The notes under the pieces were generated by a model. The model was not told the origin of the DNA, did not search any database, and saw only the letters and a list, made by a program, of their open reading frames with translations. A stretch of DNA of 64,000 nt from Hymenobacter nivis (GTDB taxonomy: Bacteria; Bacteroidota; Bacteroidia; Cytophagales; Hymenobacteraceae): NCBI RefSeq assembly GCF_006439025.1, contig NZ_RCYZ01000006.1, positions 62,001 through 126,000 on the forward strand, written 5' to 3'. Shown here in pieces: positions 17,158-26,507 of this stretch. How positions within the stretch are numbered: the stretch's first letter is position 1; every line of letters starts with the position of its first letter. A program made the translations under genes and the position numbers.

Positions 17158-17198
17158 GCCCCTGGGGCCCCAGGCGGCTTTGCCTTGGGCTAGGGGCC

Positions 17199-17630
17199 CT
17201 ATTTTAGTAGCCAGCCCAGTAGCGCCAGCCGGGCCGACCAAGCCAGGGTGCGCAGCCAGTTGGTGCGTACCAGGCCGTCAATGGTGATGTAGTCGTAGCC
17301 GTTGGCCTCCAGGCGGTTGTGGAACGGGACGGACACGAAAAACGTGCTGGCCCACACGAACACCACCAGCCCAAGGCTCCACCAGCCGGCGCCGTGGGGC
17401 AGGGCCCCGCGCCCGGCCCAGGCCAACCACACCGCCAGGGCCAGTTCCAGCACCATGGGGGCCAGCACTACGTAGCTCATGCGCTCGGTATGGGCGGCGT
17501 GGTAGCGCGGAAATTCGGCCTTGCCCACCAGCGCAAAGCCGGGGTAATGCACCACTTGCACCGTCCAGATAAGGCCGGTGAGGTAGGCGGCGAGGGCAAA
17601 ATTGAGCAGCAGCAACAGGCGGAGCGACAC
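17199..17630 (-). CDS. four-helix conserved membrane protein
   Basis: About 143 residues from a GTG at 17630. The in-frame ATG at 17741 would add a non-hydrophobic N-terminus overlapping the divergent gene's upstream region. Four membrane segments are visible, with a VQVVHYPGFALVG motif after the first and YHAAHTERMSYVV before the second. Conserved His residues are notable, but no function is recognised. Divergent from the M13 peptidase gene. Confidence 0.6.
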   Translation of the reverse strand: MSLRLLLLLNFALAAYLTGLIWTVQVVHYPGFALVGKAEFPRYHAAHTERMSYVVLAPMVLELALAVWLAWAGRGALPHGAGWWSLGLVVFVWASTFFVSVPFHNRLEANGYDYITIDGLVRTNWLRTLAWSARLALLGWLLK

Positions 17631-17779
17631 GGCAGAAACGGGAACGGCGGGAGATGCGCCGTGTACGCAAAACCCCCGCCCTTCATCTAACGGCGAACAC
17701 AGCTGGGGCCCCGGCGTGCGGTTTTGGCTTAACATTGCCAAACCGAACGCGCCCCACTTGGGGCCCTACGCCGCCGCCC

Positions 17780-19828
17780 ATGATGCACAAAAACCTCCTG
17801 GCCCTGCCGCTGCTGGCAGCCCTGGCCACCGCCTGCAACTCATCGCCCACCGGGGCCGACGCCGGTAGCAAGCCCGATCTGCTGCGCGCCGCCCTCGACA
17901 CCACGGTGGCGCCCGGCGACGACTTCTTCAGCTACGCCAACGGCACGTGGATCAAAAACCACCCGATTCCGGCGTCGGAAAGCAACGCGGGCATCGGCAT
18001 TGAGGTGCAAAAGGAGATTTACGCCCGCCTGCGCGAAACCAGCGTGGAGGCGGCCAAGGCCAACGCCGCGGCCGGCAGCAACCAACAGAAAATCGGCGAC
18101 TTCTGGGCTGTCGGCATCGACTCGGTGAAGGCCAACAAGCTGGGCGCCGCGCCCATCAAGCCCGAGCTGGACCGCATTGCGGCGATGAAAACGGTGGCCG
18201 AAGTGCCGGCCGTCATCGCCCACGAAATTCAGCTGGGCGTGCGGGCGCTGATAGGGCCCCGGGTGGGCCAGGATGACAAGAACAGCGACAAGATGGTGCT
18301 GTCCTTGTACCAGAGCGGCCTGGGCCTGCCCAACCGCGACTACTACTTCAACACCGACACGCGCACCAAAAACATCCGCCGCGCCTACGTGCGCCACGTG
18401 GCCAACACCTTCAAGCTGCTGGGCCAAGACTCGACCGCGGCCAACGCCAACGCGGCGCGGGTGATGGCGCTGGAAACCACGCTGGCCAAGTCGTCGCGCA
18501 AGCTCGAAGCCCTGCGCGACCCCTACAAAAACTACAACAAGATGACCGTCGCGCAGCTCGACAAGCTGACGCCGGGCATCGATTGGCAAACCTGGTTCGG
18601 CCAGCTGGGGGCCCCCCGCATCGATACCGTCATCGTGGGCCAGCCCGAATTTTACCAAACCGTGGGCCAGCTGCTGAAAACCAAACCGCTGGCCGATTGG
18701 CAAGCCTACCTGACCTGGGCGGTAGCCCGTGAATTCTCGCCCACGCTCAGCCAGCCGTTTGCCGACGAGAGCTTTAAGTTCTACGGCACCACGCTGCGCG
18801 GCGCCAAGGCCATGCGCCCCCGCTGGAAGCGCGTGCTCGACATGGAGGAAGACGCTTTGGGCGACGCCCTGGGGCAGCTGTTTGTGAAGGAATACTTCAA
18901 GCCCGAGGCCAAGGCCCGCTACGACACGCTGGTAAAAAACGTGGTGGCCTCCTTCGCCGAGCACATCCAAAAAGTGGATTGGATGAGCGCCCCCACCAAA
19001 GTAGTGGCCCTGGATAAGCTCCACAAAATCAACCCCAAGGTGGGCTACCCCAACAAGTGGAAAGATTACTCAAACCTGACCATTGACCGCAGCTCGCTCA
19101 CGGCCAACGTGATGCGCGCCAACCAGTGGCAGTACAACTACCAGCTGCACAAGCTGGGTAAGCCCGTAGACCGCACCGAGTGGGGCATGACGCCCCAGAC
19201 CTACAACGCCTACTACAACGGCTCGAACAACGAGATTGTGCTGCCCGCCGCGGCCTTCGCCATCCCCACGCTGCTCGACGCCGACGCCGACGACGCCATG
19301 GTGTACGGCTACGCCGGGGCCAGCACCATCGGCCACGAGCTAACCCACGGCTTCGACGACGAGGGCAGCCAGTACGACGCCCACGGCAACCTGCACGAGT
19401 GGTGGAGCAAGGACGACCGCAAGCGCTTCAACCAGCGCGTGGCGGGCATCGTGCGCCAGTTCAACGGCTACACGCTACTCGACTCGCTGCACATCAACGG
19501 CAAGGCCACGGCCGGCGAGAACATTGCCGACCTCGGCGGCATCGTCATCGGCCTCGACGCCTTCAAGAAAACCAAGGAGTACAAGGAAGGCAAGAAAGTG
19601 GGGGGCCTCACGCCCGTGCAGCGCTACTTCTTGGGCTACGCGCTGGGCTGGCAGATGCACGTGCGCGACGAAAGCCTGGCCTCGCAGCTGCTCACCGACG
19701 TGCACTCGCCGGCCCAGTACCGCGTGAACGGCCCGATGGCCGACGTGCCCGCTTTCTACGAAGCCTTTGGAATAAAGCCCGGCCAGAAGATGTACCTGCC
19801 CGACTCGGCGCGGGTAAAGATTTGGTAG
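17780..19828 (+). CDS. M13-family metallopeptidase lipoprotein
   Basis: 682 residues. Signal peptide with lipobox (TAC, Cys19) predicts an envelope lipoprotein. The zinc site HELTH (His519, Glu520, His523) is followed about 60 residues later by GENIADLGG, which supplies the third zinc ligand Glu; both are hallmarks of the neprilysin/PepO family. The N-terminal domain (PGDDFFSYANGTWI) is also typical. It cleaves short to medium peptides in the periplasm or at the surface. Two Met codons (17780, 17783) offer the start. Confidence 0.92.
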   Translation: MMHKNLLALPLLAALATACNSSPTGADAGSKPDLLRAALDTTVAPGDDFFSYANGTWIKNHPIPASESNAGIGIEVQKEIYARLRETSVEAAKANAAAGSNQQKIGDFWAVGIDSVKANKLGAAPIKPELDRIAAMKTVAEVPAVIAHEIQLGVRALIGPRVGQDDKNSDKMVLSLYQSGLGLPNRDYYFNTDTRTKNIRRAYVRHVANTFKLLGQDSTAANANAARVMALETTLAKSSRKLEALRDPYKNYNKMTVAQLDKLTPGIDWQTWFGQLGAPRIDTVIVGQPEFYQTVGQLLKTKPLADWQAYLTWAVAREFSPTLSQPFADESFKFYGTTLRGAKAMRPRWKRVLDMEEDALGDALGQLFVKEYFKPEAKARYDTLVKNVVASFAEHIQKVDWMSAPTKVVALDKLHKINPKVGYPNKWKDYSNLTIDRSSLTANVMRANQWQYNYQLHKLGKPVDRTEWGMTPQTYNAYYNGSNNEIVLPAAAFAIPTLLDADADDAMVYGYAGASTIGHELTHGFDDEGSQYDAHGNLHEWWSKDDRKRFNQRVAGIVRQFNGYTLLDSLHINGKATAGENIADLGGIVIGLDAFKKTKEYKEGKKVGGLTPVQRYFLGYALGWQMHVRDESLASQLLTDVHSPAQYRVNGPMADVPAFYEAFGIKPGQKMYLPDSARVKIW

Positions 19829-19844
19829 GCTGAACGACTGCGTG

Positions 19845-19885
19845 AACGGGCCCCCAGCCGCCGCTTGGCGACTGGGGGCCCGTTT
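19845..19885 (+). terminator. terminator between convergent genes
   Basis: A 13-bp perfect stem, AACGGGCCCCCAG / CTGGGGGCCCGTT, with a 14-base loop and a T-rich tail. It lies 17 bp after the M13 peptidase stop and just before the end of the convergent gene, and uses the GGGCCC palindrome in its stem. Confidence 0.75.
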
Positions 19886-19898
19886 GGTTTGTGGCTGG

Positions 19899-20624
19899 CT
19901 AGTTCAAGTTCAGGCCAAAAAGTAGCCCAAACCAGGGCCTCCGCTGGTAAAGCCAGTAATCGGCATCGCCCCCCAGCAGGTAGTCGATGCCCACGGCCGC
20001 GCCCACGTTGAACACCCGCGCGTCGTAGATGACGGCGGCCCCACTGTGTACCACAAAGCCCTCATAATCAACGGCGGCGTGGCCGCGGGTGAGGCCGGGG
20101 CTGATATCGGCCGAGCCCAGGCCGGTGAACAGCCCGTAGCCCAGCCCCACGGTGCGGATGAGCGGAGCCGTGCGCCCCGACGGGGCCTGGTGGCGGGTGA
20201 GGTGGAAAAAGTCGAGCCGGCGCCCGAGGTACAGCGCCGCGTTGAAGTTGGTGTTGAGCTGGGCGGGCACGCCTTCGCGGCCGGGCCGGATTTTGAAGGG
20301 CAAGGTGAAAATATCGAAGTCGAACTCGCCCCGCAGCAACACCACGCGCTGGCCCCGGTGCAGCCCGTAGCGCAGGGGCGGGCCGGGCTCGGCCGCCGGG
20401 CGGTACAGCAGCAAGGTGTCGGGCACGTCCTGCTCCACGTAGAAGCGGTGGTGCGGCACGGTGGCCACCCGCCGCGCTAGCGTCGAGTCGTTGGTTTGCA
20501 CCAATCGGTAATAGTCAGCGTCGAGCTGCGGCAAGTGGCCCACGGAACAGCCGGCCAAGCCCGCTGCCAGCAGGGTGGCCCAAAAACAGTGGCCCAGGGG
20601 CCCCAGAAAAGTAAGTTTTTGCAT
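19899..20624 (-). CDS. envelope lipoprotein, possible small beta-barrel
   Basis: 241 residues from the ATG at 20624. A lipobox (LAGC, about Cys26) follows a hydrophobic leader. The mature region has alternating hydrophobic and aromatic strands (RTVGLGYGLFTGLGS, GAAVGIDYLLGG) resembling an outer-membrane barrel or surface protein. No family is recognised. Confidence 0.6.
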   Translation of the reverse strand: MQKLTFLGPLGHCFWATLLAAGLAGCSVGHLPQLDADYYRLVQTNDSTLARRVATVPHHRFYVEQDVPDTLLLYRPAAEPGPPLRYGLHRGQRVVLLRGEFDFDIFTLPFKIRPGREGVPAQLNTNFNAALYLGRRLDFFHLTRHQAPSGRTAPLIRTVGLGYGLFTGLGSADISPGLTRGHAAVDYEGFVVHSGAAVIYDARVFNVGAAVGIDYLLGGDADYWLYQRRPWFGLLFGLNLN

Positions 20625-20817
20625 AGCCGGCTCCGGTTGGGGTGGCAAGTTGGGGCGGCTGGCTACAAGTGGGTTGGTGGCCAGGGCCCCTGCGGCCCGG
20701 GGCCCCAGCCGTGCGCTAGGAGCCGCCCTCCGCCAAGTGCCGCGCTAGTCGCGGGTGAAAGGCTAGTAATCAAGATGAATGCTGCGTGAAAACGTGGCCG
20801 GGGCCCTGGCTGGGCGG

Positions 20818-20825
20818 TACCTTTG
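20818..20825 (+). promoter_or_regulatory. -7 element TACCTTTG
   Basis: Exact match to the Bacteroidota -7 consensus, 40 bp before the ATG of the porin gene at 20865. Because it lies inside the longer in-frame extension (20823), it supports the start at 20865. No clear -33 TTG at the ideal distance. Confidence 0.6.
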
Positions 20826-20864
20826 CCGACCGCACCGTTTGCGGCATTTTTTGCAATTGATTTG

Positions 20865-22277
20865 ATGCTACGCTACTTTTTGCGCCCGCTGGGGCTGGCC
20901 GGGGCGGCCTTGCTGCTGGCGGGCCACGCCCGGGCCCAGGGCCAGGTTACGCCGCCCGCCACCGCCTTGCCCGGCCAGGCGCCGGCTGCGGCTTCGGCCC
21001 AACAGCCCGTGCACCACGAACACGACGAGGCCGACAACTGGAGCGTGCACTTCCAGCAGACGGTCATCCAGCAGTGGCACAACGATTTGAGTCCACGCTA
21101 CGCCGGCGACCACAGCCTGCAGGCCCGCGAGAATGCCAAGCTTTCGCTCACCACCACCTTGTTCCTGGGCCGGCGGCTGTGGAAGGGTGCGGCCATCTTT
21201 TTCAACCCCGAGGTAGCCGGCGGCAGCGGCTTGAGCGGCGCTACCGGCATCGGTGGGGCCCCCAACGGCGAAACGTTTCGCATCGGCGACCCCTCGCCGC
21301 AGGTGTACCTGGCCCGCCTCTACCTGCGCCAGCTGTGGGCCCTGGGCTCCGATAGGGAGCAGGATGAGGACGACCTTAACCAGTTGAAGGGCAGCCGCCC
21401 GGCCCGCTACCTGGCCCTGAACGTGGGCAAGTTCAGCATCGCCGACTACTACGACCAAAACAGCTACTCGCACGACCCGCGCACCCAGTTCTTCAACTGG
21501 AGCCTGATGAGCGCCGGCGGCTGGGACTACCCGGCCAACGTGCGCGGCTACACCGCAGGTGCGGTGCTGGAATACGTGCAGCCCGGCCTGGCCCTGCGCG
21601 CCAGCGCCACCGCCATGCCCACCGACGCCAACGGCCCCACCCTGGACTTCCACTACGGCAAGGCCCAGGCCCTGACCGCGGAGGTAACCAAAACGTTCAG
21701 CCTGCGCAACCACCCCGGCGCGGTGCGCCTGCTGGGCTTCCGCAACCAAGCCGCCATGGGCAGCTACAACCTGGCCGTGCGCAACGCCACCGGCGGGGCT
21801 GTGCCCGACGTGACGGCCGCCCGCGCCGAGGGCCGCACCAAGTACGGCTTCGTGGTGAACGCCGAGCAGGAAATAAGCAAGGAAGTGGGCGTGTTTGGCC
21901 GCTTCAGCTACAACGACGGCCACAACGAAACCTGGGCCTTCACCGAAATTGACCGGAGCCTGAGCGTGGGCATCACCAGCACCGGGGCCCGCTGGAAACG
22001 CCCCACCGACCGCCTCGGCGCGGCTCTGGTGGCCAACGGCCTTTCTGGCGACCACCGCGCCTACCTGGCGGCCGGCGGCTCGGGCTTCATCCTCGGCGAT
22101 GGCCGGCTGGACTACGGCCTGGAGTACATCGGCGAGGTATACTACAGCATCGATTTCCCGCGCTACCACGCCGCGCTAAGTCCCGATTACCAGATTATTA
22201 TCAACCCCGGCTATAATACCAGCCGCCTGCCCGGCCCGGTGCACGTGGTGGCGCTGCGCCTGCACGTCGAGTTTTAA
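20865..22277 (+). CDS. OprB-like carbohydrate porin
   Basis: 470 residues. Signal peptide (about 1-25, ending ARAQ), a short Pro/Ala and His-rich segment (HHEHDEADNWSVHFQQTVIQ), then a long barrel of alternating strands. Landmarks of the OprB/carbohydrate-selective porin family are GAAIFFNPEVAGGSGLS near residue 110 and LNVGKFSIADYYDQNSYSHDPRTQF near residue 200. It ends in Phe, fitting outer-membrane insertion. The substrate is probably sugars or other small hydrophilic solutes. Confidence 0.75.
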   Translation: MLRYFLRPLGLAGAALLLAGHARAQGQVTPPATALPGQAPAAASAQQPVHHEHDEADNWSVHFQQTVIQQWHNDLSPRYAGDHSLQARENAKLSLTTTLFLGRRLWKGAAIFFNPEVAGGSGLSGATGIGGAPNGETFRIGDPSPQVYLARLYLRQLWALGSDREQDEDDLNQLKGSRPARYLALNVGKFSIADYYDQNSYSHDPRTQFFNWSLMSAGGWDYPANVRGYTAGAVLEYVQPGLALRASATAMPTDANGPTLDFHYGKAQALTAEVTKTFSLRNHPGAVRLLGFRNQAAMGSYNLAVRNATGGAVPDVTAARAEGRTKYGFVVNAEQEISKEVGVFGRFSYNDGHNETWAFTEIDRSLSVGITSTGARWKRPTDRLGAALVANGLSGDHRAYLAAGGSGFILGDGRLDYGLEYIGEVYYSIDFPRYHAALSPDYQIIINPGYNTSRLPGPVHVVALRLHVEF

Positions 22278-22314
22278 CAAACCGCAAGCCGGCCGCAACT
22301 GGGGCCCCGGGGCC

Positions 22315-24492
22315 CTATTTGTGGCCGGGCAAGGGGCCCTGGTCGGCTTTCTGGCTGAGCTTTTGGGCCAGCGGGCTGGGCACGCCCGCGCTGTGCAACA
22401 CGCCCCGGATGAGGCCCTGCCGCCATACCGTAATCGCCGCCGAGCGCAGGTCGCGCTTCACCTCCATGTCGCCCACCACCAGCCGGCCGCTGGGGCGCGG
22501 GTTGCTGTCGCGAATTACCAGGCCGTTCACCAAGCCGCTCTTCACGCGGCTCCACAGCGTCTTTTTCACCTCGCCTTTTTTGTAGCCCAACAGGTCAAAT
22601 TTCAACCCGGTGTACTCGGCCCAAACCTGGCCAGTGGCCCGCTGGCGGTTGACGTTCAGCACGAAATGGATGCGTTGCACGTCGCCGCTTTTGAAGGCAA
22701 TCAGGCGCGTGGGCTGCGTCATGGGGTTGAGGATGCTGAACGGCGCCGCCCCGAAGCTGCCCCACAGGCGGTGCCGGCCCTGGGGGTCGAGCATCGGGGC
22801 CGAGAGGTGCAGTTCCATCCGGCAGCGGTCTTGCAAGTAAGCGGTGGCCGTGCCCGTGAGCGGGTGCTGAAACGACTGCCGCCGCGGGTCGTTGCTGAAG
22901 TTGTGCAGCGTGGCGTTGAAGCGCGTGAGGTTGAACGTGCCCACCAAAGGAGTGCTCGAGCTGCGGTAGCGCGTGGCGATGGTGCCGTTGCGCACGTCCA
23001 CCTGTCGCACGTCCACCACTGCCTTGAGCTTGCGCAGGGCTTCGGGCGTCATGATGGATATGTGCGGGTTCAGGGGGCCCCGGGCGTCGCTGCCCACCAG
23101 CATCCAGGACCGGTCCAGCACCAGCCGCGCAATGTGCACCTGGCTACGGTCCGACAGCGTGTAGAAGTCGAACCCTTGGGCCCGCAGCACACCCAGCCGT
23201 ATTGTCAACTGCGACAGCTGGTAGCCCTTGTGCACGTTGAGTTGGGCCGCCGTCATTACGGGCCACACCGAAAAATTATTGATTCGCAGCAGGTGCGCGT
23301 CGGTATCAACCACCAGTTGCTCGGCGCTGGTTGGGTACACCGGCGCATCGAATACGGCGGTGAGGCGCCCCGTGTGCCCTTTCCAGGCGCGGGCGTACAC
23401 GATGCGCTTGGCTCCGGGCTGCCCCGCGGCCGAATCGACCCGGATGGCCCGGGCCACGGCAAAAACGTGCCGCGCCACCGGCCGGTGGCGCAGCCCCGCC
23501 ACGGCCAGGTAGCCATCGTCGATGATTAAGCGGCCCAAATCGGTGCGCTTGGTGAGGGGCTTCAGCAGTTGCCACAGCGGCGGTGGCGCCTGCGCCGGCG
23601 GCCGAAACGTGAGCCGGGGCCCCGTCAGCCGCGCCGAATTGGCCACGAGGCGGTGCTGGTGCTGCCAGGTAGCTGCCCGCAAGCCGCGCACTACCAGGTG
23701 AGGCATTGCCATTGCCACGCGCACGGCCCCCGGCTTGCCCTGCCCCGGCGCGGGCGGCGCAATGCGCAGCGAGTCGAGGCGAAACACTCGTTCTTGGCTT
23801 GAAAAATACACCTGTTGGGCCCCCAAGCGGTGGCCGCCCAGCTGGCCCGTGGCCCCGCGCAACGTGGCCTGCCACGCCGCTGCAAAACCCAGCCGCGCCG
23901 AATCGGCAGCACCGGCGGGGGTGAACAGTACATCGTGGGCCACCGCATCGGCCCCAGCCAGTGCGCCCACCGGGGCCCCGGCCGGGCCAAAGCTGCCGCT
24001 GGCGCGCCGCAGCGCCGCGTAGCCCAGCCGCACCGGCAGCCGCTGGTAGAGTGGGGGCCCCGGGTGGGGCGCCGGGCGGCGGGCCAGGGCCTCCACACGC
24101 AGCTGCAGTGAGTCGAGCACAAGGCTGTCGAGCGGCACGGTTTGGCCGCGCAGCAGCGCCAGCAGGCCCACGCCGCTCAAGTCGAGGCGGGCCAGGCGCA
24201 GGTGCAGGCGGGGCAGGGTGTCGGCCAGGGCGGCGGCGGTGGGGCGCAGGTCGAGACCGCGCAGGTGGGCGGCGCGCGGCAGCAAGCGGGTCTGCAGGCT
24301 GCTAATGGTCAGGCGGTACTGGCCGTGCGTTTGCTTGGTTACTTGCTTTTCCAGGGTTCGGCGCAGCCAGGGGTCGAGGCCCAGCCACACGGCCAGCGCC
24401 AGCAGGGCCCCGAGCGCGGCCAGGCCCAGCAAACCCAGGCGGAGCCAACGGCGTGGCCGTGTGGACGGCGCAGAAACAGCGGTAGTTGGCAC
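22315..24492 (-). CDS. large AsmA-like/DUF748-like membrane-anchored protein
   Basis: About 725 residues from a GTG at 24492; the longer in-frame extension to 24825 runs over the divergent gene and is rejected. One N-terminal membrane helix (about residues 16-38, LRLGLLGLAALGALLALAVW) is followed by a large periplasmic region of short beta repeats with L-x-L-x-L periodicity, resembling AsmA/TamB-like bridge proteins involved in lipid transport between membranes. Assignment is by architecture only. Convergent with the porin gene; divergent from the DUF3667 gene. Confidence 0.55.
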   Translation of the reverse strand: MPTTAVSAPSTRPRRWLRLGLLGLAALGALLALAVWLGLDPWLRRTLEKQVTKQTHGQYRLTISSLQTRLLPRAAHLRGLDLRPTAAALADTLPRLHLRLARLDLSGVGLLALLRGQTVPLDSLVLDSLQLRVEALARRPAPHPGPPLYQRLPVRLGYAALRRASGSFGPAGAPVGALAGADAVAHDVLFTPAGAADSARLGFAAAWQATLRGATGQLGGHRLGAQQVYFSSQERVFRLDSLRIAPPAPGQGKPGAVRVAMAMPHLVVRGLRAATWQHQHRLVANSARLTGPRLTFRPPAQAPPPLWQLLKPLTKRTDLGRLIIDDGYLAVAGLRHRPVARHVFAVARAIRVDSAAGQPGAKRIVYARAWKGHTGRLTAVFDAPVYPTSAEQLVVDTDAHLLRINNFSVWPVMTAAQLNVHKGYQLSQLTIRLGVLRAQGFDFYTLSDRSQVHIARLVLDRSWMLVGSDARGPLNPHISIMTPEALRKLKAVVDVRQVDVRNGTIATRYRSSSTPLVGTFNLTRFNATLHNFSNDPRRQSFQHPLTGTATAYLQDRCRMELHLSAPMLDPQGRHRLWGSFGAAPFSILNPMTQPTRLIAFKSGDVQRIHFVLNVNRQRATGQVWAEYTGLKFDLLGYKKGEVKKTLWSRVKSGLVNGLVIRDSNPRPSGRLVVGDMEVKRDLRSAAITVWRQGLIRGVLHSAGVPSPLAQKLSQKADQGPLPGHK

Positions 24493-24603
24493 GGCAGGAA
24501 AGTGGAGCGGTAGTGAAGAGCTTTTAACGGGAAGGGCGCGGGCGCGGGTTGCAGCTCCAGCGTGGCGCCGGGGCCCGGTGCACGCCGGGGTGGGCCCAAA
24601 CGA

Positions 24604-24611
24604 TATATTTG
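24604..24611 (+). promoter_or_regulatory. -7 element TATATTTG
   Basis: Exact match to TAnnTTTG, 52 bp before the ATG at 24664. It implies a leader of about 45 bases and supports that start over the in-frame codon at 24562. Confidence 0.6.
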
Positions 24612-24663
24612 CGCCAACGGCCTGCTCGCCTACTCCTTGGCAAGCCCGGCTTTCTTTGCGCCT

Positions 24664-25767
24664 ATGGCCCACCACGCTACTCCTTCGGCCGACTGCGCCA
24701 ACTGCCACTACGCCTTCGCGCCCGACGCCCCCCGCGAATTCTGCCCCCGGTGCGGGCAGCAAAACCACCCCGTCGAAATCAGCTTCGGCCACGTGGTGGA
24801 GGAGTTTCTGGAGGGCATTTTCCACTTCGACGGCAAGGTGTTTCGCACGGCGGGGCTACTGTTGTTTCGGCCCGGCGAGCTCACGCGGCGCTTCCTTTCC
24901 GGGCAGCGCGTGCCCTACGTGCCGCCCATCCGGCTGTACGTGTTCATCAGCTTCGTCTTTTTTCTGCTGCTGGGCACCTGGCTGGGCCACGAAGAACCCG
25001 CGGAGGGCCCCAAAGCCAAACACTCCATTAAAGTCGACGCCTTGGGCGGCATGAAACTGGATTTAGGTGTTGATTCTAGCCAGTTGACGGCCAAGCAAAA
25101 AGTGCAGCTGCGGCAAAGCCTCGACTCCGTGAACCGCGCCATTGCCACCGCTATTAGCCCGGCTGCTCCAGGCGTGGCGCAAGTCATTAAAAAGGTGGGC
25201 CGGGGCCCCGGCGTAGAAAAGTTGGGCAACTCGGGGGGCTCATTAAAAAGCATTGCCGACCACTTGCCCGTTGATCCCACCGACGCGCAAGTCGATTCGG
25301 TGCTGCGCAAAAACGGCGACAAGCCCGACTACTTCCACCGGCTGGTGGTGCGGCGCGCGGCGCGCTGGGTGCACTCAAGCCGCGAGGAAGTGGTGCACCA
25401 GGCGTTGCGGGGCGGCTCCATCCTCTTGTTTTTGCTGATGCCGCTGGCCGCGCTGCTGCTCAAAGGGGCCTATTTCCGGCAGCACCGCTACTACATCAGC
25501 CACCTGGTGTTCACCATCCACGTGCAGTGTTTCCTGTTCATCCTCATTGCCTTGCTCATCGGGCTCGACAAGCTGAACGCTCCGGATTGGCTGAACAACC
25601 TGCTCAGCGTGGCGTCCATTGTGTACTTCGTGGTGGCGCTGCACACCTTCTACCAGCAAAGCTGGGGCAAGACGGTGGCGAAGTCGCTGCTGCTGGGCGT
25701 GGCCTACAGCTGCGTGCTGGTGGTGGTGGTGCTGCTGGTGGGGTTGGCCGGCGCCGCCCTGTTTTAG
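24664..25767 (+). CDS. DUF3667 zinc-ribbon membrane protein
   Basis: 367 residues. The N-terminus carries CANC and CPRCGQQN pairs forming a zinc ribbon, then the family region EEFLEGIFHFDGKVFRTAGLLLFRPG and a membrane helix (YVFISFVFFLLLGTWL). A soluble loop of about 150 residues precedes four C-terminal membrane segments. This matches DUF3667, a Bacteroidota family of unknown function. Confidence 0.85.
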   Translation: MAHHATPSADCANCHYAFAPDAPREFCPRCGQQNHPVEISFGHVVEEFLEGIFHFDGKVFRTAGLLLFRPGELTRRFLSGQRVPYVPPIRLYVFISFVFFLLLGTWLGHEEPAEGPKAKHSIKVDALGGMKLDLGVDSSQLTAKQKVQLRQSLDSVNRAIATAISPAAPGVAQVIKKVGRGPGVEKLGNSGGSLKSIADHLPVDPTDAQVDSVLRKNGDKPDYFHRLVVRRAARWVHSSREEVVHQALRGGSILLFLLMPLAALLLKGAYFRQHRYYISHLVFTIHVQCFLFILIALLIGLDKLNAPDWLNNLLSVASIVYFVVALHTFYQQSWGKTVAKSLLLGVAYSCVLVVVVLLVGLAGAALF

Positions 25768-25787
25768 GGGCCCCGGCCGTGGGGGCC

Positions 25788-26312
25788 CTAGCGGCCCCGC
25801 ACTTTGTCGAACAGGCCGCGGGTGCGCTCGCCGATGGTTTTGTTGCGCTGCTTGAAAATGACGTACCGCACCGACAGCGCCGAGGGAAACCGCGCCCAGT
25901 CGTCGCTGTTGATTTCCACGCTGGGCTTGAAGTCGTAGCTGAGCACGATGGGCAGGAAAGCAATTTTGTACTCGATGCCAATAATGCCGTCGAAGCCGCC
26001 GAAGCGGCCGGTGTCCTTGTTGTTGCCCAGGTGGCCGCCGGCGCCCAGGTAGTAGTTCAGGCTGCGCCCTAGTATGCCGAAGTGGTACTCGCCCAGCACC
26101 GTGCCCGTTACCTCGCGCGAGGCCAGGCCCACAATGCCCTCCAGCGTCACGCGCGAGGCCACAGCCTGCTGCACCGTGATGCCGTAGGGGTTGCCCAAGC
26201 GAATGCCCGCGGCGGTGCGGTACTTCTGGGCAGCGGCGGGCAGGGCCAGGCCCGCCCCCAGCAGCGTAAGCACTAAGGGGTTGGGTTTCAAAAGGGGACG
26301 AAAAAAGGCCAT
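25788..26312 (-). CDS. small outer-membrane beta-barrel-like protein
   Basis: 174 residues with a signal peptide (about 1-28, ending AAAQ). The mature part alternates hydrophobic strands with Gly turns (GIRLGNPYGITVQ, LNYYLGAGGHLG, GIIGIEYKI), like a short eight-stranded barrel, but has a polar C-terminus ending GRGR-like rather than an aromatic residue. Function unknown. Convergent with the DUF3667 gene. Confidence 0.6.
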   Translation of the reverse strand: MAFFRPLLKPNPLVLTLLGAGLALPAAAQKYRTAAGIRLGNPYGITVQQAVASRVTLEGIVGLASREVTGTVLGEYHFGILGRSLNYYLGAGGHLGNNKDTGRFGGFDGIIGIEYKIAFLPIVLSYDFKPSVEINSDDWARFPSALSVRYVIFKQRNKTIGERTRGLFDKVRGR

Positions 26313-26427
26313 AATCTTATACCGGGTGCCGGCGAACTTCGCCCGGCAACGGGCGTTTGAACGCGCAACGGGGCCTTTTTGATACGCTTGAGGCGCAACG
26401 GCTGACCTTCGGGGCGGCCCAGGCCCG

Positions 26428-26435
26428 TACTTTTG
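26428..26435 (+). promoter_or_regulatory. -7 element TACTTTTG
   Basis: Matches TAnnTTTG, 72 bp before the GTG start of the KAS III gene. Confidence 0.5.
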
Positions 26436-26507
26436 CGGCCGTTTAGCTTCGGCTTTTTTTCACAGGCTGGCCATATCGGTCCTCCCTCGCGCTAATTACC
26501 ACCCTCT

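Noticed and set aside
22321-23529. Long open frame opposite the AsmA-like gene
   Set aside because: No recognisable motifs and typical antisense composition; the minus strand frame has a membrane anchor and repeat structure.
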